From an uncultured Chloroflexota bacterium (GTDB lineage Bacteria > Chloroflexota > Anaerolineae > Anaerolineales > Anaerolineaceae), in contig CADBKS010000049.1 of NCBI GenBank assembly GCA_902795255.1, positions 1-15,675 on the forward strand: a stretch of DNA of 15,675 nucleotides. The letters run 5' to 3'. Numbering within the stretch: position 1 is the first letter of the stretch; each line of letters begins with the position of its first letter. Both the position numbers and the translations under genes were made by a program. A model generated the notes under the pieces. The model ran no database searches. It was not told the DNA's origin and was given only the letters and a program-made list of their open reading frames with translations. Below are positions 13,888 to 15,675 of the stretch, one piece after another.

Positions 13888-14862
13888 TCAGCCCTGCTGC
13901 TGGTTCAGTTTATACCAGTCGAGTGTCTCCCGGAGCCCGTCGCTGAAGTCCACTTCGGGTTCAAAACCGAGCAGTTCACGAGCAAGCCGCGCGTCCGCGC
14001 AGAGCCGCTGCACATCCGCAGGCCGGCCGGGACGGTATTCGATCTCTCCCCGGTAGTCATAATAGGCGCAGATCTCTTCCACGACCCGTTTCATCGAGAT
14101 CTCTTTTCCGGAGCCCAGGTTGACGATATGCCCGCGGGACTTCTCATTTTCATACGCCAGACGGAAAGCCCTTGCCGTATCCTTCACGTTGATAAAGTCG
14201 CGGGTCTGCAGTCCGGTCCCTTCCAGAACGGGTTTTTCCCCATGCAGGATGCGCCGTGCGGTCAGCGGAATGATCGCCGCGAGGGCCAGATCGTTCTGCC
14301 GCGGACCGTAATTATTGAAGGGGCGGATGATGGAAATGTCATAATGCCAGACGTTGTAAAAGGACATGATCATCAGATCCGCCGCGGCTTTCCCGGCCGC
14401 GTACGGGGTCGTCGGGTGCATGGGATGCTCTTCATCCATCGGGGAATATTCCGCCGTCCCGTAAGCCTCGGAGGAGGATGAATGGACCAGCGTTTTAAAC
14501 ACACCGTCCTCCATCAGGTGCATCAGGGTCTCGGCGATGTCCACATTGACTTTATAAGCCGTAAAGGGATTGAAAAACGAATAATTCAGCGCGATCGTCG
14601 CCAGGTTGAAAACGACTTCCACGTCTTCCTTCTTCATGACCGCCTTCATCGTCCCGAGGTCCCGCGCGTCATCCCGGTAAACGGTCACGCGTCCCGGATA
14701 ATTGGCTTTCGCCTCAGCGATGTTCCGTTCCTTACCGAGGAAGAAATTATCGACGATGACGACCTTTTCAGCCCCCGCGGCCAGCAGTGTGTCGGTCAGA
14801 TGGCTGCCGATGAAGCCGGCTCCGCCGGTGATCAGTACGTTTTTTCCTTTGATTTCCGCCAT
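13888..14862 (-). CDS. NAD-dependent nucleotide-sugar epimerase/dehydratase (extended SDR)
   Basis: A 324-residue protein of the extended short-chain dehydrogenase family. The Rossmann NAD site is ITGGAGFIGSH (11-21), the active site is HSSSSEAYG (127-135) with YAAGK (Y154, K158), and the substrate part has RPFNNYGPRQ (180-189) and TRDFINVKDTARAF (220-233). SSSEAYG plus NNYGPRQ and TRDF place it near UDP-sugar 4-epimerases and 4,6-dehydratases of the LegB type, so the exact sugar cannot be fixed. It would supply a precursor for surface glycans. I chose the ATG at 14862 because AGGAGA lies 4 bases upstream and the family's MxxKxxVLITGG start follows at once; the frame stays open for a further 108 codons upstream but that part has no family similarity. 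It follows a nucleotidyltransferase gene of the same pathway type. Confidence 0.92.
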   Translation of the reverse strand: MAEIKGKNVLITGGAGFIGSHLTDTLLAAGAEKVVIVDNFFLGKERNIAEAKANYPGRVTVYRDDARDLGTMKAVMKKEDVEVVFNLATIALNYSFFNPFTAYKVNVDIAETLMHLMEDGVFKTLVHSSSSEAYGTAEYSPMDEEHPMHPTTPYAAGKAAADLMIMSFYNVWHYDISIIRPFNNYGPRQNDLALAAIIPLTARRILHGEKPVLEGTGLQTRDFINVKDTARAFRLAYENEKSRGHIVNLGSGKEISMKRVVEEICAYYDYRGEIEYRPGRPADVQRLCADARLARELLGFEPEVDFSDGLRETLDWYKLNQQQG

Positions 14863-15051
14863 TGTTCTCCTATAAAAGCTCATTTTGTCATGCGAGCGGC
14901 GATCGAAAATGAGTGCTTCACACAAGGCGCGGCACGGGCATTCGTGTGTTTGCATAAGCCGCCGGCCGCGCAATGGGCAAACGCTCTTTACCTTTGATGA
15001 TGCAGTGCGGGAACCGAACAGCCCGGTCCGGCCCTTTGATCCGCTTCTCAA

Positions 15052-15057
15052 ATTATA
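15052..15057 (-). promoter_or_regulatory. Candidate -10 box for the epimerase gene
   Basis: A perfect TATAAT on the minus strand, with only a weak -35: a TTGTCA sits 21 bases upstream, longer than ideal. It lies just after the hairpin that ends the upstream gene, which suits a new transcript. Confidence 0.45.
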
Positions 15058-15089
15058 CCTGAAACCGCAAATCTGTCCTGACAACATGA

Positions 15090-15108
15090 AAGGCGGCAGA
15101 GCCGCCTT
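15090..15108 (-). terminator. Probable terminator hairpin after the nucleotidyltransferase
   Basis: AAGGCGGC and GCCGCCTT pair as a perfect 8-bp stem with a 3-base loop, followed by TCATGTTG on the minus strand. The U-run is poor, so termination may be partial. Confidence 0.5.
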
Positions 15109-15198
15109 CCGATCATATTTCATAGCCGGCCGGATATCTCCGCGGGCCTTCTCCGCAGGGAGGCAGGCAGCAGATCTTCCGGTCATGAAGCCGCTGAA

Positions 15199-15675
15199 CT
15201 ACAGTTCGGCCTTGCAGTTGTCGCCGAGGAAGAGCTTGCGGTCCGTCCCGGCCGCGTCCACATCCGCGCCAAGCATGGTTTCATGGGCGACCAGGTTGGA
15301 AACGGTGGTGCGCTTGTCCAGAATCGTATCCTGAAGGACACAGTTCGTCACTTTGCAGTCCGCGGCGATGGAAACATACGGGCCGATCACGGAACGTTCG
15401 ACCACCGCGCTGGGGTCCACATAGACCGGCGGGATAATGACAACGCCTTCGCGTTTCGCCGCTTCGGCAGAGTTGTCATTACCGCGGTCAAGGAAGAAGC
15501 GGTTCGTGGAGATCACCGTCCCCGGAACGCCGGCATCCACCCAGGCAGTTATCTTCTTTCCGTGGCGACCGTGCTGGAAGGAGCCGAGGACGAAACCGGG
15601 TTGGAGAGACTGCAAAATATTATTTATATTTTTCTTGGACCTCACATTATGACTCTTATATTTTTCCTGTAATTC
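15199..15675 (-). CDS. Sugar-1-phosphate nucleotidyltransferase, partial (C-terminal part)
   Basis: Only the C-terminal 158 codons are in the window; the frame is open to the right edge, so a GTG at 15645 is not the real start. The segment KKITAWVDAGVPGTVISTNRFFLDRG matches the Trp-x-Asp-x-Gly...Asn-Arg region found late in the catalytic domain of RmlA-type and GlmU-type nucleotidyltransferases. It is followed by hexapeptide-like turns (VIIPPVYVDPSAVVERSVIG, then VSIAADCKVTNCVLQDTILD), a short left-handed beta-helix tail. Such enzymes make NDP-sugars from sugar phosphates and NTPs. With the epimerase next door it points to one nucleotide-sugar route. The sugar and nucleotide cannot be read from this part. 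Confidence 0.85.
   Translation of the reverse strand, partial: ELQEKYKSHNVRSKKNINNILQSLQPGFVLGSFQHGRHGKKITAWVDAGVPGTVISTNRFFLDRGNDNSAEAAKREGVVIIPPVYVDPSAVVERSVIGPYVSIAADCKVTNCVLQDTILDKRTTVSNLVAHETMLGADVDAAGTDRKLFLGDNCKAEL

Larger units (their letters stand above)
14863..15198 (-). other. 336-bp region between nucleotidyltransferase and epimerase genes
   Basis: It contains a hairpin (15090-15108), a TATAAT box (15052-15057) and, just before the epimerase ribosome site, an 8-bp inverted repeat (14879-14886 with 14906-14913). The frame continuous with the epimerase is open here but is rich in Arg and Cys and looks non-coding. The expected leader would be about 180 bases long. Confidence 0.6.

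Noticed and set aside
14863..15186. 108-codon N-terminal extension of the epimerase
   Set aside because: The Rossmann motif starts right after the ATG at 14862, which has its own AGGAGA site; the extension is Arg/Cys-rich and contains the candidate promoter.

Overview
This window looks like chromosomal DNA from an anaerobic, Gram-positive-type bacterium, most likely a gut or rumen Clostridia relative (inference). The reasons are AGGAGG-type ribosome binding sites, a near-perfect sigma-A promoter (TTGACA-N17-TACAAT), the long form of the ribosome hibernation factor, a ComF protein, moderate-to-high GC, and membrane proteins with Thr/Pro and Gly/Ser linkers. Every gene I can support lies on the minus strand, so transcription runs from high to low coordinates. 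No tRNA, rRNA, CRISPR array, transposase or phage gene is visible.

Right part (15675 to 13888): the end of a sugar nucleotidyltransferase, then an extended short-chain NAD-dependent sugar epimerase/dehydratase with its own TATAAT box and a strong terminator. These are nucleotide-sugar genes for surface glycan synthesis.

Middle right (13887 to 12065): a short operon of a 49-residue Flp-type pilin, a ComF-family phosphoribosyltransferase whose start overlaps the pilin stop by 4 bases, and hpf. A consensus sigma-A promoter precedes it and a 15-bp hairpin terminator ends it.

Main block (11890 to 1): a transmembrane protein-phosphorylation island. In order of transcription it has: a 1736-residue Ser/Thr kinase with a zinc-ribbon N-terminus, a single membrane span, a Thr/Pro stalk and a huge four-module ectodomain; a secreted trypsin-like protease; a near-duplicate of that protease carrying a membrane span and a cytoplasmic FHA domain; a PP2C phosphatase fused through a membrane span and repeat stalk to an extracytoplasmic DUF6273-like domain; a small PP2C-like protein that has lost metal ligands; and a secreted von Willebrand A protein running off the left edge. 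The genes from the FHA protease to the second PP2C overlap by 4 bases each and the vWA gene follows after 25 bases, so they are one operon.

How they may work together (inference): the kinase would phosphorylate Ser/Thr residues inside the cell in response to something seen by its ectodomain, the FHA domain would read phosphothreonine and tie this to an outside protease, PP2C would reverse it, and the pseudo-phosphatase and vWA protein would act as adaptors. Kinase, FHA and PP2C together recall the PpkA/PppA/Fha pathway of type VI secretion and the vWA-PP2C-kinase triads of tellurite-type loci, but no secretion or Ter gene is seen here and the inside/outside pairing with trypsin-like proteases differs. 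This is the candidate undescribed system. The protease pair arose by tandem duplication that also copied the upstream region with its two palindromes.
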